Made by a program: the position numbers and the translations under genes | Shown here: positions 21,682-29,172 of the stretch, piece after piece | Numbering within the stretch: position 1 is the stretch's first letter | Layout: each line of letters starts with the position of its first letter | Notes under the pieces: generated by a model | Told to the model about the DNA's origin: nothing | Database searches by the model: none | The model's input: only the letters and a program-made list of their open reading frames with translations | Assembly (NCBI GenBank): GCA_031553915.1 | Contig: JAVBKT010000018.1 | Location: 1 to 29,172, forward strand | DNA: 29,172 nucleotides | DNA from: HGM13862 sp031553915 | GTDB lineage: Bacteria > Bacillota > Dehalobacteriia > UBA4068 | Reading direction: 5' to 3'

Positions 21682-23139
21682 ATGAAATTTCAAGTAAGCG
21701 ACGGTGAAAAGTTCCAAAAAATCATGGAAGTTACTATTCCGGTTGAAGAGCTGGAACAACCGATACGTTATGCCTGTAAGAGAATAGCCAATAGTGTCAA
21801 TATCCCCGGGTTTCGCAAAGGCAAAGCTCCCCGCTCGATTTTGGAAAGCTTTGTCGGCATTGACAGCATCTTAAACGAGATGATGGACGATATGATGCCC
21901 AAAGCCTATAGCCAGGGGCTGGATGAGACCGGCCTACAGCCGGTAGCTCAGCCGGATATTGAAATTGTCAGCTTAAAGGATAAAGAGCCATTTGTCTTCA
22001 AGGCCATTATCACCGTTAAGCCGGAAATCACCTTGGGCGAGTATAAAGGCCTGGAAGTGACCCGCCGCATTATTGACGTGGAAGACAGCGATGTTGATGC
22101 AGAGCTGGAAAACCGCCGCCAGCGGATGATGAAAATGGTGGAAGCTCCCGAAGGCGCCAAGGCCGGAGACGGTGATACGATTACCATTGATTTTAAGGGT
22201 TTGAAAGATGGTGTCGCTTTTGAAGGCGGCACTGCTGAGAATTATCCGCTTACTTTGGGTTCAAAAACTTTTATCCCCGGCTTTGAAGAGCAGTTGATTG
22301 GGCTTAAAGTGGGTGATGAAAAAAATGTTGAAGTGACCTTCCCTGCTGAGTATCCAGCGGAAGAACTAGCCGGCCAACCGGTGCTTTTCGAAGTGAAGGT
22401 TAAGGAAATCAAGAATAAGGTTTTGCCTGAGCTGAACCAGGAATTTGTGGAAGAAGTCAGCGAAACAGCAGAAACCCTGGATGACCTGAAAGCGGAAATC
22501 AAAAAGAATTTGCTGGAGAGCAGCATGGAAGCTGCTGACGATAATGCCAGAAGTGCCGCGACCAACAGCGCGGTGGATAATTGCGAGGTGGAGCTGCCCC
22601 CGGTTATGGTGGAGCAACAAATTAACACCCTGACCGAAGACAGCAAACGCCAGATGCAAAGCCGTGGTTTGGCCTTTGAACAATATCTGCAATATCTGAA
22701 TGTAACCGAGGATGAGTATAAAGAAAACTATCGTGAGCAGGCTGAGTTTTTGATCAAACGCGACCTGATGGTTGATAAAGTTGTAGAGCTGGAAAAGATT
22801 GAAGTAACAGATGAAGATATTGATGCTGAGCTGGACAAAATGGCTGCCAAGCATTGGATGGACAAAGAAAAGCTTAAAGAGATGCTTTATGAAGGCGGCC
22901 GCCTGGAAGATTTCAAATATGATCTGGCTGCGCAAAAGGCAGTTGATTTTATTTATGGGCAGTCAAAAGTGACTGATGAGCATATCTCAAAAGAAGAGCT
23001 GGCTAAACAACAGGCAGACCAGATGGCTAAAGAAATGAATGAAGAAAAGAACAAGGCAGATAAACATGAGCATGATTGCGATTGCGGTTGTCATGACCAC
23101 GATCATGATCATAGCGACGAGGATGATCAAACCAAATAG
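21682..23139 (+). CDS. tig: Trigger factor, with a His/Cys/Asp-rich C-terminal tail
   Basis: A 485-residue ribosome-associated chaperone and peptidyl-prolyl isomerase that receives nascent chains. The N-terminal domain has the ribosome-docking loop GFRKGKAPRSI. The FKBP-type domain lies near residues 160-245 (GDTITIDFKGLKDGVAFEGG…PGFEEQLIGLKVGDE). The C-terminal arms follow. It is longer than the usual 430 or so residues because of a tail from about residue 457 (six His, three Cys and many Asp; HDCDCGCHDHDHDH). This should bind metal ions such as nickel or zinc, though that is inferred. AGGAGG at 21667-21672 precedes the start. Confidence 0.96.
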   Translation: MKFQVSDGEKFQKIMEVTIPVEELEQPIRYACKRIANSVNIPGFRKGKAPRSILESFVGIDSILNEMMDDMMPKAYSQGLDETGLQPVAQPDIEIVSLKDKEPFVFKAIITVKPEITLGEYKGLEVTRRIIDVEDSDVDAELENRRQRMMKMVEAPEGAKAGDGDTITIDFKGLKDGVAFEGGTAENYPLTLGSKTFIPGFEEQLIGLKVGDEKNVEVTFPAEYPAEELAGQPVLFEVKVKEIKNKVLPELNQEFVEEVSETAETLDDLKAEIKKNLLESSMEAADDNARSAATNSAVDNCEVELPPVMVEQQINTLTEDSKRQMQSRGLAFEQYLQYLNVTEDEYKENYREQAEFLIKRDLMVDKVVELEKIEVTDEDIDAELDKMAAKHWMDKEKLKEMLYEGGRLEDFKYDLAAQKAVDFIYGQSKVTDEHISKEELAKQQADQMAKEMNEEKNKADKHEHDCDCGCHDHDHDHSDEDDQTK

Positions 23140-23208
23140 CTTCCGCTTTTGCCGTACGCAGTCCTTCGCCAGTTTTTGATGCAGGAAGAAGGCTAGGTCG
23201 AATATTGC

Positions 23209-23238
23209 TTGATCGGAGATAAAAATAGCAGGTATAAT
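23209..23238 (+). promoter_or_regulatory. Probable promoter of clpP
   Basis: TTGATC at 23209-23214, 18 bases, TATAAT at 23233-23238, about 40 bases before the clpP start. Good -10 box, fair -35 box. No CtsR-type heptad pair is visible here. Confidence 0.5.
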
Positions 23239-23278
23239 TATCTGCCGGATGAGGTATAAATGAAAAGGAGGTAATCCT

Positions 23279-23872
23279 ATGAGTATATTAGTACCAATGG
23301 TTGTGGAACAAACTAATCAAGGCGAACGGTCTTATGATATATATTCCCGTTTATTAAAAGACCGGATTATATTTTTGGGATCTGAGATCAATGATCAGGT
23401 TGCTAATCTGGTTATTGCCCAGCTGCTTTTTTTGGAAGCAGAGGATCCGGATAAGGACATTCGTCTTTATATCAACAGCCCCGGCGGATCTGTTTCCGCA
23501 GGCTTGGCCATTTATGATACCATGCAATATCTTAAAGCGGATGTGGCGACGATTTGTGTCGGCTTGGCTGCCAGTATGGGTGCGGTCCTGCTTGCTGCCG
23601 GTACAAAAGGCAAACGATCTGCCCTGCCCAATAGTGAAATTATGATTCACCAGCCTATGGGCGGTACGCAAGGCCAGGCTGCTGATATTGAGATTCATGC
23701 CAAGCATATTTTAAAGGTGCGTGAGGATTTGAATAAAATTTTAGCAGAGCGCACCGGACAGCCGCTGGCAAAGATTGCCCAGGACACAGACAGGGATAAT
23801 TTTATGACTGCTGCTGAGGCTAAGAAATACGGGCTGGTAGATGAAGTAATCTCTTCCACTAAAAAGAAATAG
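23279..23872 (+). CDS. clpP: ATP-dependent Clp protease proteolytic subunit ClpP
   Basis: A 197-residue serine protease forming the barrel that degrades proteins fed by ClpX or other Clp ATPases. The catalytic triad is visible: Ser99 in GLAASMGA, His124 in MIHQPMGG, and the Asp in DTDRDNFM near residue 173. The NSPGGSVSAGLAIYDTMQ segment is family-typical. AAAAGGAGG precedes the ATG. clpX follows after 100 bases. Confidence 0.98.
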   Translation: MSILVPMVVEQTNQGERSYDIYSRLLKDRIIFLGSEINDQVANLVIAQLLFLEAEDPDKDIRLYINSPGGSVSAGLAIYDTMQYLKADVATICVGLAASMGAVLLAAGTKGKRSALPNSEIMIHQPMGGTQGQAADIEIHAKHILKVREDLNKILAERTGQPLAKIAQDTDRDNFMTAAEAKKYGLVDEVISSTKKK

Positions 23873-23974
23873 ACCAGGCAGGAATTACGGGTCGAAGTAC
23901 AGTGATTTAAGCCTTTTGCATCAAAGGGTTCTAAAAGCAGTACCAACAAGTAGTAAAAAAACAAGGAGAAATTT

Positions 23975-25270
23975 ATGGTGAAACCTACCGACAATGAAAA
24001 CACGGCACGCTGCTCTTTTTGTGGTAAAAAGCAAAGTGAGGTAGTGAAGCTGATTGCCGGGCCCGGCGCGTATATTTGTAATGAATGCATAGAACTGTGC
24101 ATGGATATTTTGAGTGAAGACGATATTCTTGACCTTACTGAAGAGGATGAGCTCTTAACTGATATCCCGAATCCCGTCGAGATTAAGGCGGTTCTTGATC
24201 AGTATGTTATTGGCCAGGAGCGGGCAAAAAAGAATCTTTCCGTAGCAGTGTATAATCACTACAAAAGAGTTAACCATGCGCTGGAGCATGATGATAGTGA
24301 TGAAGTTGAGCTGCAAAAAAGCAATATTGTCATGCTTGGTCCTACCGGCTGCGGCAAAACTTTGTTGGCCGAGACCTTAGCGAGAATTTTGCAGGTGCCT
24401 TTTGCTGTTGCTGACGCGACCTCTTTGACTGAGGCCGGCTATGTTGGCGAGGATGTAGAAAATATCTTATTAAAGCTTATCCAGGCAGCAGATTTTGATA
24501 TCGAAAAGGCGCAAAAGGGCATAGTATATATTGATGAAATTGACAAAATCGCCCGCAAATCGGAAAACCCCAGCATTACCAGGGATGTTTCCGGTGAAGG
24601 CGTACAGCAAACCCTGCTAAAAATTCTGGAAGGTACAGTTGCGTCTGTCCCTCCGCAAGGGGGCAGAAAGCATCCGCATCAGGAATTTATTCAAATCGAT
24701 ACCACTAATATTCTCTTTATCTGCGGCGGCGCTTTTAATGGCATTGAGAGTATTATTAGTAATCGCCTCGGCCGCAATGTGATGGGCTTTGGCTCGGAGA
24801 TTAAGAGCAAAGCTGATAAGCAAGACCAGAACATTTTGCAAAAGGTATTGCCGGAGGATCTGCTCAAATTTGGTCTGATTCCGGAATTTGTAGGCAGACT
24901 GCCGATTATCGTAACCCTGGAAGCGCTTGATGAGGATGCGCTGGTGCGTGTTTTGACCGAGCCGCGCAATGCTCTGATCAAGCAATATCAAAAGCTTTTT
25001 GAAATGGACGATACTGATCTTGAGTTTAAAGATGACGCTGTGCGGGCTATTGCCGCAGAGGCCATTACGCGTAAAACCGGCGCCAGAGGTCTGAGAGCTA
25101 TTTTGGAGTATTTGCTTTTGGATGTGATGTTTGAGACACCGGCCCGCGAAGATATTTATAAATGTGTTATCACCAAGGCGGCAGTAGAACACAAAGAACA
25201 GCCGCTACTGCTCACCAAGGGAAGCACCAGCAATGAAAAAACTGAAGCCGCTCCCTCTGAAAGCGCCTAA
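23975..25270 (+). CDS. clpX: Clp protease ATP-binding subunit ClpX
   Basis: A 431-residue AAA+ unfoldase that recognises substrates and threads them into ClpP. The N-terminal zinc domain has Cys13/Cys16 and Cys35/Cys38 (CSFCGKK…YICNECIELC). Walker A is GPTGCGKT (122-129) and Walker B is VYIDEIDKIA. VGRLPIIVTLEALDEDALV is the sensor region and KTGARGLRAILE is sensor 2. AAGGAG precedes the start. The 102 bases between clpP and clpX hold no evident terminator. Confidence 0.98.
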   Translation: MVKPTDNENTARCSFCGKKQSEVVKLIAGPGAYICNECIELCMDILSEDDILDLTEEDELLTDIPNPVEIKAVLDQYVIGQERAKKNLSVAVYNHYKRVNHALEHDDSDEVELQKSNIVMLGPTGCGKTLLAETLARILQVPFAVADATSLTEAGYVGEDVENILLKLIQAADFDIEKAQKGIVYIDEIDKIARKSENPSITRDVSGEGVQQTLLKILEGTVASVPPQGGRKHPHQEFIQIDTTNILFICGGAFNGIESIISNRLGRNVMGFGSEIKSKADKQDQNILQKVLPEDLLKFGLIPEFVGRLPIIVTLEALDEDALVRVLTEPRNALIKQYQKLFEMDDTDLEFKDDAVRAIAAEAITRKTGARGLRAILEYLLLDVMFETPAREDIYKCVITKAAVEHKEQPLLLTKGSTSNEKTEAAPSESA

Positions 25271-25304
25271 GTAATTACTGACCAAGAAATAATGATTTTT
25301 AGTA

Positions 25305-25336
25305 ATTGCTCCATGGCTGTATTGTCATGGAGCAAT
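25305..25336 (+). repeat. Hairpin between clpX and lon without a U tract
   Basis: ATTGCTCCATG (25305-25315) and CATGGAGCAAT (25326-25336) form a perfect 11-bp stem around ten bases. It ends 11 bases before the lon ribosome binding site (GAGG, 25348-25351) and has no T run, so it may modulate lon expression. Confidence 0.6.
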
Positions 25337-25358
25337 ATTGACTATTCGAGGTAAAAAT

Positions 25359-27737
25359 ATGAGCAATGAAAACATTTTGAAAGACTATGCACTGCGAAAA
25401 GGGTATCAACCCCTGAAAAACACGGAAATATTGCCTATGATGCCGCTGCGGGGGATGATTGTGTTCCCCAATGTGGTCACTCATCTTGATGTCGGACGCG
25501 ACCGCTCCATCAATGCTATCAATGAAGCCATGGAAAACGATGAAAGTTACATCTTTTTAGCGATGCAGAAGGATGCAGAAATAGATGAGCCAAGCCTGAG
25601 TGAAATACATCAGGTAGGCACAGTGGTACAAATCCGTCAGCTGTTGAAGCTGCCGGGCGGTACGGTGCGTCTGCTGGTAGAGGGTGTTTACCGCGCGCGC
25701 ATTAAAGACTGCTTGCAGGTAGAGCCATATATGCTCGCAGAAATACAACATATTCCTACTATTCATGGCAAGGATCCATTGGAAGAAGAGGCTATGCGCC
25801 GTATTTTGCTCAACCGCTTTGAGGACTATGCCAAGAGCAGTAAGCGGATCAGCTCCGATACCCTGGTTTCGGTGAATAATATCAGCGACGCGGAGGTTTT
25901 GGCTGATATTGTCAGCGGGCAAATTAGTATCAGCGAGCAGGAACGTCAGCTACTGCTGGAAAAAGCTGATCTTAATGAGCGTGTTACTTATATCATCGAG
26001 ATGCTGGCGAAAGAAAACCAGATTCTTGATATTGAAAAGAAAATTGCCAACCGTGTGCGGCAGCAAATGGATAAAAGCCAGCGTGAATATTATTTGCGCG
26101 AACAGATCAAAGCTATTCAGCAAGAGCTGGGCGAAAAAGACGAGCGTGCCGCAGAGGTTGAAGAATACCGCAAGAAAGCGAAAGAAGCTGAGCTGCCGGA
26201 GCCTGTGATGGCAACCTTTGAAAATGAATTGAAACGCCTGGAAAAAACACCGCCGATGATGGCGGAAGCAATGGTGATTGCCAATTATTTGGATTTGATT
26301 TTATCCTTGCCCTGGGAGCAATCCAGTGAGGAAAATAATGATATTATCAAGGCGGAGAAAATTCTTGACCAGGATCATTATGGTCTTAAAAAGGCCAAGG
26401 AAAGAATTGTTGAATATTTGGCCAGCATTCAGTTGAAAAACAGCCTCAAGGGGCCGATTATCTGTCTGGTGGGCCCACCAGGGGTGGGTAAAACATCTTT
26501 GGCGCGCTCCATTGCCAGAGCCACCGGACGCAACTTTGTGCGCATGAGTCTGGGCGGCGTGCATGATGAGGCGGAAATTAGGGGTCATCGCCGTACCTAT
26601 ATTGGCGCCATGCCAGGCCGTATTGTGGCCGGGATCAAAAGCGCTGGTGTGAATAACCCGCTGTTCCTGCTGGATGAAGTTGATAAACTGGGCAAAGACT
26701 GGCGGGGAGACCCGACCTCCGCTCTTTTGGAAGTGCTGGATCCTGAGCAAAACAGCACCTTTTCCGACCATTATTTAGAGATTCCTTTTGACCTTTCAAA
26801 GGTGATGTTTGTCACTACGGCCAATATGCGCTCAGATATTCCCCGCCCGCTGCAAGACCGGATGGAGATTATTGAGATTGCCAGCTATACAGAAGAAGAA
26901 AAGCTCAATATTGCTACTCGTCACCTGGTGAAAAAGCAGCTCGCAGAACATGGCTTGGATAAAACGCAGCTGCAATTTAGCACAACAGCGATTAAGTCGA
27001 TTATCCGCCTGCATACTAGGGAAGCAGGCGTGCGTGAGCTGGAGCGTCGTATTGCCAAGGTTTGCCGTAAGGCCAGCCGCGATATTGTCGCGGGCATAGA
27101 GCCGCCCTTTAAAGTGACTGCCGCTAACCTCGACTATTATCTGGGACAGCCGCGCTATATTGAAAGCAAAATCCGCCGCAAGCCGCAAAGGGGCATTGCT
27201 ATTGGTTTGGCCTGGACGCAAATCGGCGGTGAGCTGCTGGAAATAGAAGTACAGACCTTGCCCGGCAAAGGCAAATTTACGATTACCGGCAAGCTGGGCG
27301 ATGTGATGAAAGAAAGTGTCCAGGCCGGATATACCTATCTGCGCACTATTGGCAAGCAGTATGGTATACCTGATAACCTGGAGGAAACTACCGATATTCA
27401 TATCCATGTGCCGGAAGGCGCTATTCCCAAAGACGGCCCTTCGGCAGGTATCACTATTGCTACAGCGATTCTTTCGCAGCTTTCTGGCATCAAAGTCCGC
27501 GGCGATATCGCCATGACCGGCGAGATAACCCTGCATGGTAAGGTTCTACCGGTGGGAGGCATCAAGGAGAAGATGATTGCCGCCTATCGGCAAGGGATTA
27601 AAAAGGTTCTGTTGCCGTATGAATGCGAAAAGGATTTGGAAGAGATTCCAGCCTCTATTCGGGATAAGATGACCTTCCATCTGGTGAAAAACATGGATGA
27701 GGTTTTGGCATTGGCGCTTATTAAAGATAATAAATAG
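25359..27737 (+). CDS. lon: ATP-dependent protease Lon
   Basis: A 792-residue AAA+ serine protease that removes misfolded and regulatory proteins. It starts at the ATG at 25359 with GAGG upstream; a TTG at 25338 overlaps the hairpin region and is unlikely. The N-terminal substrate-binding domain (LPMMPLRGMIVFPNVV) is followed by a coiled-coil linker, Walker A GPPGVGKT (near residue 371) and Walker B LFLLDEVDKL (near 435). The protease domain has its catalytic Ser695 in PKDGPSAGIT and its Lys in GGIKEK. It lies with clpP and clpX as a proteolysis cluster. Confidence 0.98.
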   Translation: MSNENILKDYALRKGYQPLKNTEILPMMPLRGMIVFPNVVTHLDVGRDRSINAINEAMENDESYIFLAMQKDAEIDEPSLSEIHQVGTVVQIRQLLKLPGGTVRLLVEGVYRARIKDCLQVEPYMLAEIQHIPTIHGKDPLEEEAMRRILLNRFEDYAKSSKRISSDTLVSVNNISDAEVLADIVSGQISISEQERQLLLEKADLNERVTYIIEMLAKENQILDIEKKIANRVRQQMDKSQREYYLREQIKAIQQELGEKDERAAEVEEYRKKAKEAELPEPVMATFENELKRLEKTPPMMAEAMVIANYLDLILSLPWEQSSEENNDIIKAEKILDQDHYGLKKAKERIVEYLASIQLKNSLKGPIICLVGPPGVGKTSLARSIARATGRNFVRMSLGGVHDEAEIRGHRRTYIGAMPGRIVAGIKSAGVNNPLFLLDEVDKLGKDWRGDPTSALLEVLDPEQNSTFSDHYLEIPFDLSKVMFVTTANMRSDIPRPLQDRMEIIEIASYTEEEKLNIATRHLVKKQLAEHGLDKTQLQFSTTAIKSIIRLHTREAGVRELERRIAKVCRKASRDIVAGIEPPFKVTAANLDYYLGQPRYIESKIRRKPQRGIAIGLAWTQIGGELLEIEVQTLPGKGKFTITGKLGDVMKESVQAGYTYLRTIGKQYGIPDNLEETTDIHIHVPEGAIPKDGPSAGITIATAILSQLSGIKVRGDIAMTGEITLHGKVLPVGGIKEKMIAAYRQGIKKVLLPYECEKDLEEIPASIRDKMTFHLVKNMDEVLALALIKDNK

Positions 27738-27796
27738 CAAATATTTTGCAAGACATCATCATTAAATTATCATTATAGGAAAAAATAAATATAAGA

Positions 27797-28417
27797 ATGA
27801 AACTGCGCAAATCACAAATAGCGACATCAGCCGTTAAAAAAAGTCAATATCCGGAATTAATCTTGCCGCAGATAGCCTTTTTCGGCCGTTCTAATGCCGG
27901 GAAAAGCTCGCTGATCAATACTCTGATCGAGCGCAAAAACTTGGCGCGCACTTCTTCTGCGCCAGGCAAGACCAGGCTGCTCAATTTTTATCTGATTGAT
28001 GCCCTTGGCAGCGACAATATGCCATTGCTGTGGTATTATGTTGATTTACCCGGCTACGGCTATGCCAAGGTTTCTAAAAGCGAACGGGAGAACTGGCTGA
28101 AATTCATTGAGGAATATTTGCTCTATGATGCGCCGAAGCTTTGCTGGCAGCTGGTAGATATTCGCCATAGGCCCAGTGAGGAGGATATAGCAATGCACCG
28201 CATCCTGGTTGATAATGGCTTTGATGTGACGGTTATTGCTAATAAGGCGGACAAGATAAGCAAGAACCAGCGCGCCAAAGCAGTGAAAGAGATCGCCGAT
28301 ACCCTGCAATTTCCGGCAAAAGATATTGTTGTATTTTCGGCAATAACGCGTGAAGGTAAGGAAATTTTGCAGCAAAAAACTGAGGATTATCTAAAAAACA
28401 ATAGTATTGAAGCATAA
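27797..28417 (+). CDS. ysxC: Ribosome biogenesis GTP-binding protein YsxC/EngB
   Basis: A 206-residue GTPase needed for assembly of the large ribosomal subunit. G motifs are G1 GRSNAGKSS, G3 DLPGYG, G4 NKAD (TKxD in most relatives) and G5 SA in VVFSAITREGKE. The start at 27797 gives the family's usual N-terminus, but its ribosome binding site is weak: AGGA lies about 16 bases upstream. The position after lon is the standard Firmicutes order. A good terminator follows. Confidence 0.96.
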   Translation: MKLRKSQIATSAVKKSQYPELILPQIAFFGRSNAGKSSLINTLIERKNLARTSSAPGKTRLLNFYLIDALGSDNMPLLWYYVDLPGYGYAKVSKSERENWLKFIEEYLLYDAPKLCWQLVDIRHRPSEEDIAMHRILVDNGFDVTVIANKADKISKNQRAKAVKEIADTLQFPAKDIVVFSAITREGKEILQQKTEDYLKNNSIEA

Positions 28418-28441
28418 AGCAGCAACGATCAATAAGCATAA

Positions 28442-28470
28442 AAAAGCAGCGGCTATAACCGCTGCTTTTA
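28442..28470 (+). terminator. Terminator of the lon-ysxC transcript
   Basis: AAAAGCAGCGG (28442-28452) pairs with CCGCTGCTTTT (28459-28469), loop CTATAA, with the T run within the 3' arm. Confidence 0.85.
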
Positions 28471-28540
28471 TTGTACCCAGAAAACCACTGGCTAGGCCAG
28501 TGGTTCAAAAGAAGGCTTCTGCCGATAATGAGGAAAAAAA

Positions 28541-28597
28541 CTCCTTTTGCTATACTGAAAGGTGCGGCCTGACAACTGCACAAAAAAGCAAAAGGAG
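28541..28597 (+). promoter_or_regulatory. RNA hairpin sequestering the tnpA ribosome binding site
   Basis: CTCCTTTTGC at 28541-28550 is the exact complement of GCAAAAGGAG at 28588-28597, which contains the tnpA Shine-Dalgarno sequence. IS200 transposase mRNAs are known to be kept silent by such a 5' hairpin. Confidence 0.75.
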
Positions 28598-28607
28598 GAC
28601 ATTCAAG

Positions 28608-29041
28608 ATGAATGACACAAAAAGTTTATCACACACCAAGTGGAACTGCAAATATCATATAGTATTTGCACCAAAATATAGACGCAAAGTATTTTTTGGA
28701 GAAAAAAGAGTGGAAGTAGGAAAGATATTAAGAAAATTATGTGAGTGGAAAGGAGTAAATATTATAGAGGCAGAAATTTGTCCGGATCATGTACATATGT
28801 TGCTGGAGATACCGCCCAAAGTGGCGGTATCAAGCTTCATGGGTTACTTGAAAGGCAAAAGCAGCTTAATGATATACGAGCAGTTTGCAGAGTTGAAGTA
28901 TAAGTACCGGAACAGAGAATTCTGGTGCAGGGGTATTATGTAGACACAGTGGGGAAAAATGCAAAGAAGATAGAAGAATATATTAAGGGACAGTTAGATG
29001 AGGACAAAATGGGTGAGCAACTAACGATGCCAAATTTCTAG
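28608..29041 (+). pseudogene. tnpA: IS200-type transposase TnpA, frameshifted
   Basis: The ATG at 28608 follows AAAGGAGGAC. The frame encodes an IS200 Y1 transposase: TKWNCKYHIVFAPKYRRKVF near the start and the metal-binding HUH motif in DHVHMLLEIPP. After WCRG the frame runs into TAG at 28943. The rest of the protein (YYVDTVGKNAKKIEEYIKGQ … MPNF) continues in the next frame from 28934 to a TAG at 29039-29041, so one base is missing near 28932. The lost part holds the catalytic tyrosine (in EEYI), so the protein should be inactive unless a ribosomal frameshift restores it. Confidence 0.88.
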
Positions 29042-29172
29042 CCCGTTTACGGGCTGCAGGTATTAATCTCACGCAAATGTCAGGCCATCAATACGCCACG
29101 TGAGGCGTTGCTGGTATCTTAGGGTTACACCCGTATATGAAATACCCCCGGCTTCGCCGGGGGATATTTATT

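Larger units (their letters stand above)
28480..29172 (+). mobile_element. IS200/IS605-family insertion sequence, probably inactive
   Basis: It carries the hallmarks of this single-strand transposon family instead of terminal inverted repeats. There is a left-end hairpin at 28483-28505 (AACCACTGGC/GCCAGTGGTT) and a right-end hairpin at 29145-29163 (CCCCCGGC-TTC-GCCGGGGG). It holds one tnpA gene and no tnpB. It sits just after the ysxC terminator, a typical safe site. The exact ends are uncertain, and the right end may lie at or beyond the window edge. About 100 bases between the tnpA remnant and the right-end hairpin hold nothing recognisable. Confidence 0.8.

Noticed and set aside
28407..28607. 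N-terminal extension of the transposase frame
   Set aside because: It runs through the ysxC end, a terminator and the left-end hairpin of the insertion sequence; the true start is at 28608.

Overview
The window is a block of Bacillota (Firmicutes) chromosome of moderate GC content. The evidence is the classic orders hrcA-grpE-dnaK-dnaJ-prmA-mtaB and tig-clpP-clpX-lon-ysxC, a CIRCE operator, strong GGAGG ribosome binding sites and near-perfect sigma-A promoters. A heterodimeric glyQ/glyS, an FMN-riboswitch-controlled ribU, corrinoid-type methyl-transfer genes and hgcAB suggest a strict anaerobe, perhaps a negativicute. That lower-level placement is inference.

Region 1 (1-2935): the tail of a membrane transporter, then a UroD/MtaA-type methyltransferase fused to a thioredoxin-like domain. 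Its frame is interrupted by one TGA exactly where the family has its conserved C-terminal zinc cysteine, and a bacterial-SECIS-like hairpin follows. I read it as a selenoprotein. A CobW-type GTPase follows it.

Region 2 (2998-3429): a tRNA operon (Thr-Tyr-fMet) with a TTGACA-17-TATAAT promoter and a terminator.

Region 3 (3450-6060): accessory DNA. It holds two divergent genes for exported or membrane-anchored proteins that resemble the small molybdopterin-oxidoreductase-type fold (one is a probably shortened lipoprotein), a SemiSWEET/PQ-loop protein, and a minus-strand gene interrupted by an in-frame TGA.

Region 4 (6241-7840): hgcA and hgcB, the corrinoid membrane protein and ferredoxin known for mercury methylation, overlapping by 17 bp, then a small acidic protein. 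HgcB appears to end at a TGA two codons after a C-terminal cysteine, where the family usually has a terminal Cys pair. A SECIS-like hairpin lies at the right distance. All 27 other stop codons I assigned are TAA or TAG, so HgcB may carry a C-terminal selenocysteine.

Region 5 (8022-10728): FMN riboswitch and ribU, a convergent pta, a very small membrane-peptide gene, and a cold-shock gene with a long leader.

Region 6 (11097-28469): the protein quality-control core. A promoter plus CIRCE, with two GGTCAAA boxes upstream, precedes hrcA-grpE-dnaK-dnaJ, then prmA-mtaB (rsmE is absent from its usual place), glyQS, tig (with a His/Cys/Asp-rich tail), clpP, clpX, lon and ysxC. Several gene boundaries here carry strong hairpins without a U tract.

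Region 7 (28480-29172): an IS200/IS605-type element with end hairpins, a hairpin that hides the tnpA ribosome binding site, and a one-base frameshift that cuts off the catalytic tyrosine region.

The most interesting theme is the link between selenium and methyl transfer: a selenocysteine methyltransferase and a possibly selenocysteine-containing HgcB lie within about 6 kb of each other.
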